From: Bryobacteraceae bacterium | Lineage (GTDB): Bacteria > Acidobacteriota > Terriglobia > Bryobacterales > Bryobacteraceae | NCBI GenBank assembly: GCA_030036985.1 | Contig: JASHSD010000847.1 | Location: 1 to 8,946 of the forward strand | Direction: 5' to 3' | DNA: 8,946 nt | Part shown: piece after piece, positions 1 through 6,262 of the stretch | How positions within the stretch are numbered: position 1 is the stretch's first letter | How the letters are laid out: every line of letters starts with the position of its first letter | The notes under the pieces: model-generated | Seen by the model: the letters and a program-made list of their open reading frames with translations, nothing else | The model's database searches: none | What the model was told of the DNA's origin: nothing | Made by a program: the position numbers and the translations under genes

Positions 1-589
1 CGAGGAGGCGAATGCGGCGTTGTGGCTGGTAGAGCTGAAGCGTCCGGATCTCGTAATCGTCGACATCTCCCTGAACGGACCTGACGGCCTTGACCTGCTC
101 AAAGACATGCGCGTGCGCGATCCGCGTTTACCAATCCTGATCCTGTCGATGCACGACGAAATGCTTTACGCGGAACGCGCACTGCGCGCAGGCGCCAACG
201 GCTACATCATGAAGCAGGAGGCGACCGATAAGATCCTCATCGCCATCCGCCGCATCCTGGCCGGGGAGATCTTCGTAAGCGACCGCATGGCGAGGAAGAT
301 GATCCACCGGTTCGTAGGCGAGGCGGCGCCGCGGGATCGCTGTCCGGTTGCGGCCCTGACCGATCGCGAACTGGAGGTCTTTCGACTTATCGGCAAGTGG
401 CGCGCGACGCGGCAGATCGCCGAGGAACTTCATATCAGCATCAAAACCGTCGAGTCCTATCAGGCTCGTATTAAAGAAAAACTCGACCTGCGCAACTCGC
501 GTGAACTGGTTCAGCGCGCCGTGCAATTTACCGCTTCCGAAACGCCCACTTCGGAGAAGCCCGCAGTCGGGGAATCCCCTACGCATTAA
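1..589 (+). CDS. NarL/LuxR-family response regulator, 5' truncated by window edge
   Basis: DNA-binding response regulator of a two-component system. The reading frame is open from base 2, so the start and the first acidic-pocket residues lie outside the window. Counting from the leucine codon at base 20, the receiver domain shows the likely phospho-acceptor Asp15 (codon 62-64, in VIVDISL), the conserved Ser43 in ILILSMHDE and Lys65 in GYIMKQE. A linker is followed by a C-terminal LuxR/NarL helix-turn-helix at about residues 113-169 (LTDRELEVFRLI, then TRQIAEELHISIKTVESY). The tail of about 20 residues is polar and looks disordered. No cognate sensor kinase is visible; it could lie upstream. 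The gene sits 141 bp upstream of hhyS on the same strand, so it may control the hydrogenase operon, but that is inference from position. The family assignment is secure; the target is not known. Confidence 0.93.
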   Translation, partial: EEANAALWLVELKRPDLVIVDISLNGPDGLDLLKDMRVRDPRLPILILSMHDEMLYAERALRAGANGYIMKQEATDKILIAIRRILAGEIFVSDRMARKMIHRFVGEAAPRDRCPVAALTDRELEVFRLIGKWRATRQIAEELHISIKTVESYQARIKEKLDLRNSRELVQRAVQFTASETPTSEKPAVGESPTH

Positions 590-610
590 ACGGGCCAACC
601 TTGATTGCAG

Positions 611-626
611 GCCTCGCACCCGAGGC
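611..626 (+). other. Short perfect hairpin downstream of the regulator gene
   Basis: GCCTCG at 611-616 pairs perfectly with CGAGGC at 621-626 around a 4-base loop (CACC). It begins 21 bases after the regulator stop codon. There is no following T-run, so it is not a canonical intrinsic terminator. It could be a weak terminator, an mRNA-stabilising stem or chance in GC-rich DNA. Confidence 0.3.
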
Positions 627-715
627 GCTCCAATGAAACCGGCAGTTTAGCGATAAATGCCTTTATTTGGTACAGCTTAGTACGTAAACCTCAGAGAAGC
701 CGGACGCTTTCTCAC

Positions 716-723
716 GGAAGGAG
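716..723 (+). promoter_or_regulatory. Strong ribosome binding site for hhyS
   Basis: GGAAGGAG lies 7 bases before the ATG at 731, an ideal Shine-Dalgarno spacing. This fixes the hhyS start at 731 even though the frame stays open upstream to about base 605. Confidence 0.8.
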
Positions 724-730
724 CCACGTT

Positions 731-1822
731 ATGCCATCCGAACCTGTTCCTTATGGCCGAAAGACCCAAAAGCCCTCCCCGGTCGCCGAAGTTCACGTCT
801 TATGGATCACAGCCGGACTCGGCTGCGACGGAGACTCGGTATCCGTCACCGCAGCCACACAGCCCTCGATCGAGGATGTCCTTCTGGGCGCAATTCCGGG
901 ATTGCCGAAGGTCCATCTGCACAACCCTGTGCTTGCCTATGAGGTCGGCAGCGACTTCCTGAATTACTTTCATCAGGCCGACCAGGGCAAGTTGGAACCC
1001 TTTGTCCTTGTAGTGGAAGGTTCGATTCCGAACGAAAAAATCAAAAAAGAAGGCTACTGGGCGGCCATGGGGACCGATACCCGGACCGGCCAGCCGATCA
1101 CGACCTCGGAATGGATCGACCGGCTTGCGCCTAAGGCCTTAGCCGTGGTTTGCGCCGGAACCTGCGCTACTTATGGCGGCATTCATGCCATGGAAGGCAA
1201 TCCTACCGGAGCCATGGGCCTGGCTGACTACCTTGGCCGGGGCTGGCGTTCGAAGGCAGGCCTTCCTATCGTAAATGTGCCGGGTTGTCCGGTACAGCCG
1301 GATAACTTCATGGAGACTTTGCTCTACCTGCTTTATCAGGTGGCGGGCCTAGCTCCCATGATTCCGCTTGACGACAAGCTGAGACCGACGTGGCTCTTTG
1401 GTAAGACCGTGCATGAAGGTTGCGATCGCGCGGGCTATTACGAGCAGGGCGACTTCGCTCCCGATTACAACTCTCCCAAATGCCAGGTAAAAATCGGCTG
1501 TTGGGGCCCGGTGGTCAACTGCAATGTCCCCAAGCGGGGTTGGATGAACGGCCTCGGCGGATGCCCCAATGTGGGCGGAATCTGCATCGGCTGCACCATG
1601 CCGGGGTTCCCGGATAAATTCATGCCTTTCATGGATGAGCCGCCAGGGGCCAGACTCTCTTCCACCACGATCAACGTTTACGGAAAGGCCATACGGGCTT
1701 TGCGGTCCTTTACCAACGATACGGTCAACAAAGAACCGAAGTGGCGGCATCCGGGAACTCAGCTCACTACTGGCTATCGACCCCGGTCTTACCAGGAACC
1801 TCAGAAAGGAATCATGTCATGA
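731..1822 (+). CDS. hhyS: Group 1h [NiFe]-hydrogenase small subunit (iron-sulfur subunit)
   Basis: Electron-relay subunit of a group 1h uptake [NiFe]-hydrogenase, 363 aa. The start is chosen from the strong SD at 716-723. The canonical proximal-cluster motif CxxC is replaced by C-D-G-D (Cys32, Asp35). The other proximal ligands are Cys145 (GTCATYGG) and Cys186 (PGCPVQP). A 3Cys/1Asp proximal [4Fe-4S] cluster is the known signature of the Ralstonia actinobacterial-type enzyme. The distal cluster ligands are His228, Cys231, Cys251 and Cys257. The medial cluster has Cys264, Cys278, Cys285 and Cys288; Cys278 stands where standard enzymes have proline, implying [4Fe-4S] rather than [3Fe-4S]. Cys141 is an extra cysteine four residues before Cys145. 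There is no twin-arginine signal and no C-terminal membrane helix, so the enzyme should remain cytoplasmic. The stop overlaps the hhyL start (ATGA). Confidence 0.96.
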   Translation: MPSEPVPYGRKTQKPSPVAEVHVLWITAGLGCDGDSVSVTAATQPSIEDVLLGAIPGLPKVHLHNPVLAYEVGSDFLNYFHQADQGKLEPFVLVVEGSIPNEKIKKEGYWAAMGTDTRTGQPITTSEWIDRLAPKALAVVCAGTCATYGGIHAMEGNPTGAMGLADYLGRGWRSKAGLPIVNVPGCPVQPDNFMETLLYLLYQVAGLAPMIPLDDKLRPTWLFGKTVHEGCDRAGYYEQGDFAPDYNSPKCQVKIGCWGPVVNCNVPKRGWMNGLGGCPNVGGICIGCTMPGFPDKFMPFMDEPPGARLSSTTINVYGKAIRALRSFTNDTVNKEPKWRHPGTQLTTGYRPRSYQEPQKGIMS

Positions 1823-3615
1823 GCACTATTACCGAGCCGGTCGTTCACGCTCCCGGAAAATCCGGAAATATCGTCGAAATGAACTGGGATCCGATCACCC
1901 GGATCGTGGGCAGCCTTGGCATCTTCACCAAAATCGATTTTGATAACAGGCACGTCGTCGAGTGCCACAGCACTTCCTCCATCTTCCGCGGCTACAGCAT
2001 TTTCATGAAGAACAAGGACCCGCGCGACGCTCACTTCATCACCAGCCGCATCTGCGGCATCTGCGGCGACAACCATGCCACGTGCGCCAATTACGCGCAG
2101 AATATGGCGTTCGGCGTTCAGCCTCCGGCGCTGGGCGAATGGATCGTCAATCTGGGCGAGGCCGCCGAGTACATGTTCGACCACAACATCTTCCAGGACA
2201 ATCTGGTCGGCGTGGATTTCTGCGAGCAGATGGTGAAGGAGACCAATCCTTCCGTGTGGGCCAAGGCGCAGAACACAGCCGCGCCGCACTCGCACCTGCA
2301 TGGGTACAGAACGATTGCCGACATCATGACGGCGCTGAATCCTTTTTCAGGCGCGTTTTATCTGGAAGCGCTGCAGATGAGCCGCATGACCCGCGAGATG
2401 TTCTGCCTGATGGAAGGCCGGCATGTGCATCCCTCGACGCTCTATCCGGGCGGCGTAGGAACCGTGGCGACGGTGCAGCTGTTCACCGATTATATGGTGC
2501 GGCTGATGAAGTATGTCGAATTCATGAAGAAAGTCGTGCCGCTCCACGACGACTTGTTCGACTTCTTCTATGAAGCGCTGCCGGGCTATGAGGAAGTGGG
2601 CCGCCGCCGCATCCTGCTCGGCTGTTGGGGTTCTTTCAACGACCCCGAACACTGCGATTACACCTATCGCAACATGACCAAATGGGGTCGGAAGATGTTT
2701 GTCACACCCGGCGTCATAGTTGACGGCCAATTGGTCACCAATGATCTGGTCGAGATCAATCTCAACATCCGCATCCTGCTGGGCAGCTCTTACTATGACG
2801 ACTGGCAGCATGGCCCCACATTCGTTAAAAATGACCCTCTGGGCAATCCGGTCGACCAGCGTCATCCCTGGAACCAGACCACAACTCCGCGTCCCCAGCG
2901 GCGGGATTTCAAGGATAAGTACACATGGGTGATGTCGCCGCGCTGGTTCGATAAGCGCACCGGAGATTATCTCGCGCTCGATACCGGCGGCGGACCTATT
3001 GCGCGGTTCTGGTCGACCGCTCTTTCGGGCCTGGTTGACTTCGGCTATGTCAAGGCGACGGGCAGCAGCGTCAAGATCTATCTGCCCAAGACCGCAACGA
3101 AGCCCGAAGTCGAGTTCGAGTGGAAGATCCCCAAGTGGAGTAATGCCATCGAGCGCGACCGCGCCAGGACTTACTTCCAGGCTTATGCCGCGGCGGCGGC
3201 TCTGCATTTCGCCGAACAGGCCATGAAGGAAATCCACGCCGGCAGAACGAAGACCTGGTCCGACTTCAAAGTGCCGGACGAGGCCATCGGCTGCGGCTTC
3301 CATGAGGCCGTGCGCGGCGTGCTCTCGCATCACGTGGTCATCCGCAACGGCAAGATCGCCAACTATCATCCGTATCCGCCGACGCCGTGGAACGCCAATC
3401 CGCGCGACATCTACGGCACGCCGGGTCCCTATGAAGATGCCGTGCAGAATACGCCGATCTTCGAGGAGAACGGGCGCGATAAATTCAAAGGCATCGACAT
3501 CATGCGCGCCGTACGCAGCTTCGATCCCTGTCTTCCCTGCGGCGTGCATATGTACGACGGCGGCGGCAAGATTCTCGAGACCAGCCATTCGCCTATGTTT
3601 GGGCCGCACGCGTGA
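1819..3615 (+). CDS. hhyL: Group 1h [NiFe]-hydrogenase large (catalytic) subunit precursor
   Basis: Carries the NiFe(CN)2CO active site that splits H2; 598 aa before processing. The ATG at 1819 overlaps the hhyS stop by 4 bases and has AAAGGA 8 bases upstream. The N-terminal nickel motif is RICGICGDNH with Cys79 and Cys82, and His86 follows. The C-terminal motif is DPCLPCGVH with Cys571 and Cys574. A 21-residue tail after His577 is the expected removable peptide, so the mature protein should end at His577. Long stretches such as GEAAEYMFDHNIFQDNLVG and REMFCLMEGRHVHPSTLYPG are as I recall them from group 1h enzymes and differ from group 1d or group 2 sequences. Partners are HhyS and the endopeptidase at 6555-7040. 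Group 1h enzymes typically serve H2 scavenging at low concentration during starvation; affinity cannot be read from sequence. Confidence 0.97.
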   Translation: MSTITEPVVHAPGKSGNIVEMNWDPITRIVGSLGIFTKIDFDNRHVVECHSTSSIFRGYSIFMKNKDPRDAHFITSRICGICGDNHATCANYAQNMAFGVQPPALGEWIVNLGEAAEYMFDHNIFQDNLVGVDFCEQMVKETNPSVWAKAQNTAAPHSHLHGYRTIADIMTALNPFSGAFYLEALQMSRMTREMFCLMEGRHVHPSTLYPGGVGTVATVQLFTDYMVRLMKYVEFMKKVVPLHDDLFDFFYEALPGYEEVGRRRILLGCWGSFNDPEHCDYTYRNMTKWGRKMFVTPGVIVDGQLVTNDLVEINLNIRILLGSSYYDDWQHGPTFVKNDPLGNPVDQRHPWNQTTTPRPQRRDFKDKYTWVMSPRWFDKRTGDYLALDTGGGPIARFWSTALSGLVDFGYVKATGSSVKIYLPKTATKPEVEFEWKIPKWSNAIERDRARTYFQAYAAAAALHFAEQAMKEIHAGRTKTWSDFKVPDEAIGCGFHEAVRGVLSHHVVIRNGKIANYHPYPPTPWNANPRDIYGTPGPYEDAVQNTPIFEENGRDKFKGIDIMRAVRSFDPCLPCGVHMYDGGGKILETSHSPMFGPHA

Positions 3616-4157
3616 GCGAACTTCAGAGCAGGCTCGCATCCATTGAAGAACTGCTGCACCAGATCGAAGCGGCGGCCGATCGAAGTCTGCTCGCCAACGT
3701 GCGGGAACTGGTCGAACTGGTGATGAGCCTGCACGGCGAAGGGCTGGAGCGCGTGCTTGAGATGGTCCGGGCCGAGGGCGAAGCTTTAATAGAACGCATC
3801 GGCGCGGACGATCTGGTCGGCAGCCTTCTGGTTCTCCACGGACTTCATCCCCTGAGTCTGGAGGCGCGGGTTGAGCGGGCGGTAGAGAAAACGCGCTCGC
3901 GCCTGCGCGCATATGACGCGGAACTGGACATCCTCGGCATCGAGGCCGGCAATGTGCGGCTTCGTTTTTCCGCCAAGGCCGCCGGGTGTGGCTCGACCGC
4001 CGAAAATCTCACGCAAACCATAGAAGAGGCAATTTATCAGGCGGCGCCGGATCTGGCCTCTCTGGTCGTCGAAGGCGCCGATTCCAAACAGGGCTTCGTG
4101 CCGTTGGAAATGCTGGTTCACAGTCAGCCGGTCTCCGTCGGTAAAGGAGGCGCGTGA
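3612..4157 (+). CDS. NifU C-terminal-domain-like protein of the hydrogenase operon
   Basis: 181 aa, GTG start overlapping the hhyL stop by 4 bases (GTGA), with no clear SD, so probably translated by coupling. Residues 1-70 are helical and charged. A conserved-looking segment LVLHGLHPLSLEARVERAV follows at about 73-91, then a NifU C-terminal-like domain at about 92-155 (DAELDILGIEAGNVRLRFSA and ENLTQTIEEAIYQAAPDL). In NifU/NfuA this domain carries a CxxC that holds a transient Fe-S cluster. Here the second cysteine position is Cys126 and the first is Ala123, and Cys126 is the only cysteine in the protein. A NifU-like gene is a regular member of group 1h operons; its role is presumed to be Fe-S assembly or scaffolding for HhyS. 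With one cysteine it could hold a cluster only as a dimer or with a partner. Confidence 0.82.
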   Translation: MSELQSRLASIEELLHQIEAAADRSLLANVRELVELVMSLHGEGLERVLEMVRAEGEALIERIGADDLVGSLLVLHGLHPLSLEARVERAVEKTRSRLRAYDAELDILGIEAGNVRLRFSAKAAGCGSTAENLTQTIEEAIYQAAPDLASLVVEGADSKQGFVPLEMLVHSQPVSVGKGGA

Positions 4158-4810
4158 ACCGCACCGAACACGCCGCCGGTTCGTTCGCCGGTTCGTTCGA
4201 CGCCCTGCGCCGGTTCGTGCGCCGTCCCCCGCCGCCGGTCGAACATTGCGAGTTGTGCAACCAGGCGGTGAGCGCCGCTCATCAGCATCTGCTCGAAACC
4301 GCGAGCCGGAGATTGATCTGCGCGTGCGACGCCTGCGCGCTCCTCTTCGATAACCGTGGCCAAACCAAGTACAAGCGCGTACCGAGGCGCATCCGCTTCC
4401 TGCCGGAGTTCCGCATGACGGACAGCCAGTGGGACGGCCTGATGATGCCGATCAACATGGCGTTCTTTTTTCACAGCACCCCGCGCGGGCGCGTGATCGC
4501 GCTGTATCCCAGTCCGGCCGGGGCCACGGAGTCGCTGCTTTCCTTCGACACGTGGGATGAGATCGTGGCGGAGAATCCCACGCTGCTGGAGATGGAAGCC
4601 GATGTGGAAGCGCTGCTGGTGAACCGCATCGACCATGCGCGGGCCTTGTCCTCGTGCCCAGGTCAGGGGTCGGAGTATTTCATCGTGCCCATCGACGAAT
4701 GCTTCCGGCTGACCGGCCTGATTCGCAGCCGCTGGCGCGGGCTTTCCGGTGGCAATGACGTCTGGCGTGAGATCGGCCGGTTCTTTCAGGAAATGAGGGG
4801 GCATGCCTGA
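4154..4810 (+). CDS. DUF5947-like protein with cysteine-rich N-terminal knuckle
   Basis: 218 aa, unknown function. The GTG at 4154 overlaps the previous stop by 4 bases, with AAAGGAGG just upstream at 4143-4150. The N-terminus has a zinc-ribbon or rubredoxin-like cysteine pattern: Cys32-x2-Cys35, His43 and His45, then Cys56-x-Cys58-x2-Cys61. The remainder is a mixed domain with segments I associate with DUF5947: LYPSPAGATESLL (about 118-130), EADVEALLVNR (148-158), IVPIDECFRLTG (177-188) and WRGLSGGNDVW (194-204). I know this family mainly as a neighbour of group 1h hydrogenase genes. The knuckle could bind zinc, or iron as in the rubredoxin-like HoxR/HupI accessory proteins of O2-exposed hydrogenases; choosing between these is inference. 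No signal peptide or membrane segment is seen. Confidence 0.78.
   Translation: MNRTEHAAGSFAGSFDALRRFVRRPPPPVEHCELCNQAVSAAHQHLLETASRRLICACDACALLFDNRGQTKYKRVPRRIRFLPEFRMTDSQWDGLMMPINMAFFFHSTPRGRVIALYPSPAGATESLLSFDTWDEIVAENPTLLEMEADVEALLVNRIDHARALSSCPGQGSEYFIVPIDECFRLTGLIRSRWRGLSGGNDVWREIGRFFQEMRGHA
4175..4220 (+). repeat. Three copies of a 12-base repeat at the start of the DUF5947-like gene
   Basis: GCCGGTTCGTTC occurs in perfect tandem at 4175-4186 and 4187-4198, and again with one mismatch (GCCGGTTCGTGC) at 4209-4220. The first two copies are in frame and encode AGSFAGSF. The third is in a different frame, so the likeness is at the DNA level. It lies in a poorly conserved-looking N-terminal leader and probably arose by slippage. 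Confidence 0.75.
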
Positions 4811-5456
4811 TCTCAATATCGTCATCGAGAACGCCGAAGCCGTGCCCTTCGCGGTCGCGCCGACTCTCGCGTTCAAACTGCGGATCGCGAATGCGGCGGC
4901 CGACGAGATCATCCACACCGTCGTTCTGCGCTGTCAGATTCAGATCGAGGTGACGCGAAGGCAATACAGCGCCGCCGACAAGGAGCGCATGCGCGATCTC
5001 TTCGGCGAAGCGGACCGATGGGGCCAGACGCTGCGGAATCTGCTCTGGGTGAACACCAGCGTGACCGTCCCGCAGTTTTCGCGGCTTACCTCGGTGGATC
5101 TGCACGTGCCCTGCACCTTCGACTTCAGTGTGGCCACGACGAAGTACTTCAACGGTCTCGCCGACGGCGAAATTCCGGTGTGTTTCATGTTCAGCGGCAC
5201 CGTTTTCTACGGCAGTCCGATGGGCACGCTGCAGGTCTCACCGATCTCGTGGAACAAGGAAGCGAAGTTCCGGCTGCCCTTGCGCGTCTGGAAAGACATG
5301 ATGGATGCGTATTATCCGAACACCGCCTGGCTCTGTCTGCGCCGGGATGTCTTCGAGGAATTACATCGATTCAAGGTCGAGCGCGGCATTGCGACATGGG
5401 AAGAGGTGTTCGAGACGATGCTGGCCTGGAGCAAGGAAGAGGTGGCGCGGGCATGA
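4803..5456 (+). CDS. DUF6084-like protein of the hydrogenase operon
   Basis: 217 aa, unknown function. ATG at 4803 overlaps the DUF5947-like gene by 8 bases, with GAGG at 4795-4798 upstream. It begins with a beta-rich region (PDLNIVIENAEAV, then TLAFKLRIAN and IHTVVLRCQIQIEV). A middle section follows (WGQTLRNLLWVNTSVTVPQF, DLHVPCTFDFSVATTKYF), then a C-terminal block FMFSGTVFYGSPMGTLQVSPISW (about 128-150) and FRLPLRVWKDMMDAYYPNTAW (about 156-176). This arrangement matches my memory of DUF6084, a family found beside group 1h hydrogenase genes. Four cysteines (44, 104, 127, 178) are scattered and form no motif. No signal peptide or membrane helix is present. The beta-rich N-terminus suggests an immunoglobulin-like or jelly-roll fold, but that is a guess; a structural or chaperone role is possible. 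Confidence 0.75.
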   Translation: MPDLNIVIENAEAVPFAVAPTLAFKLRIANAAADEIIHTVVLRCQIQIEVTRRQYSAADKERMRDLFGEADRWGQTLRNLLWVNTSVTVPQFSRLTSVDLHVPCTFDFSVATTKYFNGLADGEIPVCFMFSGTVFYGSPMGTLQVSPISWNKEAKFRLPLRVWKDMMDAYYPNTAWLCLRRDVFEELHRFKVERGIATWEEVFETMLAWSKEEVARA

Positions 5457-6262
5457 ACACCGGCGCGGTGGAGAAGATCGCCAACGCTGTGCTTTATGAG
5501 GGCTATCTGCTCTATCCCTATCGATCGTCAGCCATAAAGAACCAGCAGCGATTCAATTTCGGCGTGCTTTACCCCCGCGGGTATGGCGAAGCGTCGGAGA
5601 TGAAGACCGAATGTCTGGCGATGGGCGGCGATGAGGCGGCGATCGAAGTGAAGATTCGGTTCCTGCAGTTGGTCGATCGGGAGGGCCGGCAGGAAGGCGT
5701 GGAAAGATCGATCACTCTGCCGGCGACTTCGCTTGGCGAGCTTTCGAATCGGCCTCTGCGGCGCGCTGACGTGGAATTAAGCGCGTCCGGTTCAAAGCTG
5801 ACGCTGGTTGTTCGCAATCCACTCGAAGGATCACCAACGATGAGCCGCGATGAGGCTCTCCTTAAGTCGATGGTTTCCGTCCACAGCATTCTGCAGATTA
5901 CCGGCGGTGAGTTCGTCTCACTGTTGGATCCGCCGGAACAACTCAAAAGCGCAGCGGCTGCATGCGAGAACGTCGGCACATGGCCTGTGCTGGCGGGCGA
6001 ATCGGGGCAGCGAAACACGATGCTCTCTTCACCGATCATCCTTTACGATTACCCCGAGGTCGCGCCGGAAAGTCCGGGCGATCTCTTTGATGGCGCCGAG
6101 ATCGACGAGATCCTGGCCTTACGTGTTCTGACGCTCACCGACGAAGAGAAACTCGAAGTGAAGAACGGCGACGATCGCGCGCGACGCATTCTCGAACGCA
6201 CCGAGATGCTCCCGCCCGAGCACTTTCAGAAACTCCACGGCGCGCTGCGGGGTTTGCGATGA
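5453..6262 (+). CDS. Conserved hydrogenase-operon protein of unknown function (269 aa)
   Basis: The ATG at 5453 overlaps the previous stop (ATGA), with AAGGA at 5433-5437. The frame is open upstream but that region is the DUF6084-like gene in another frame. The N-terminal segment AVLYEGYLLYPYRSSAIKNQ (12-31) and the C-terminal segments SSPIILYDYPEVAPESPGDL (192-211), FDGAEIDEILALRVLTLTDEEK (212-233) and RARRIL (242-247) look strongly constrained and resemble proteins I recall from actinobacterial group 1h operons. The middle (about 60-125) is beta-rich (IEVKIRFLQLVD, SKLTLVVRN). There are only two cysteines (54 and 171) and no metal motif, signal peptide or membrane segment. I cannot name a domain or a function. 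Context points to assembly or operation of HhySL. The 99-aa protein that follows, overlapping by 4 bases, may be a functional partner. Confidence 0.72.
   Translation: MNTGAVEKIANAVLYEGYLLYPYRSSAIKNQQRFNFGVLYPRGYGEASEMKTECLAMGGDEAAIEVKIRFLQLVDREGRQEGVERSITLPATSLGELSNRPLRRADVELSASGSKLTLVVRNPLEGSPTMSRDEALLKSMVSVHSILQITGGEFVSLLDPPEQLKSAAAACENVGTWPVLAGESGQRNTMLSSPIILYDYPEVAPESPGDLFDGAEIDEILALRVLTLTDEEKLEVKNGDDRARRILERTEMLPPEHFQKLHGALRGLR

Larger units (their letters stand above)
590..730 (+). promoter_or_regulatory. Intergenic region upstream of hhyS, presumed operon promoter region
   Basis: These 141 bases are the only substantial gap between genes in the window, and the stretch around 641-690 is clearly more AT-rich than the coding sequence on either side. 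All downstream genes overlap or nearly abut, so the operon promoter is most likely here. I see no convincing sigma-70 -35/-10 pair and no sigma-54 (GG-N10-GC) element. The most ordered sequence is GTAC at 670-673 and again at 680-683 around six bases (AGCTTA), followed by the overlapping palindrome TACGTA (681-686). This is a possible but unproven regulator-binding site. Confidence 0.45.

Noticed and set aside
655..700. Sigma-54 promoter upstream of hhyS
   Set aside because: TGGTAC at 668-673 resembles half of a -24 element, but no GC at the required -12 spacing follows.
605..730. N-terminal extension of hhyS by 42 codons
   Set aside because: The extension would start without an SD in the intergenic region, resembles no hydrogenase N-terminus and contains no Tat motif, while the ATG at 731 has an ideal SD.
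2347..3912. A 521-codon open frame on the minus strand across hhyL and the NifU-like gene
   Set aside because: It lies opposite confidently assigned genes, its translation is arginine- and alanine-rich without a recognisable domain, and such antisense frames are common in codon-biased GC-rich DNA.
4124..4918. A 264-codon minus-strand frame across the DUF5947-like gene
   Set aside because: Shadow of the codon bias of the plus-strand gene; no motif, no SD and no operon context.
5018..5452. Upstream extension of the 269-aa protein
   Set aside because: It runs through the DUF6084-like gene in another frame; the ATG at 5453 fits the operon overlap pattern and begins a conserved segment soon after.
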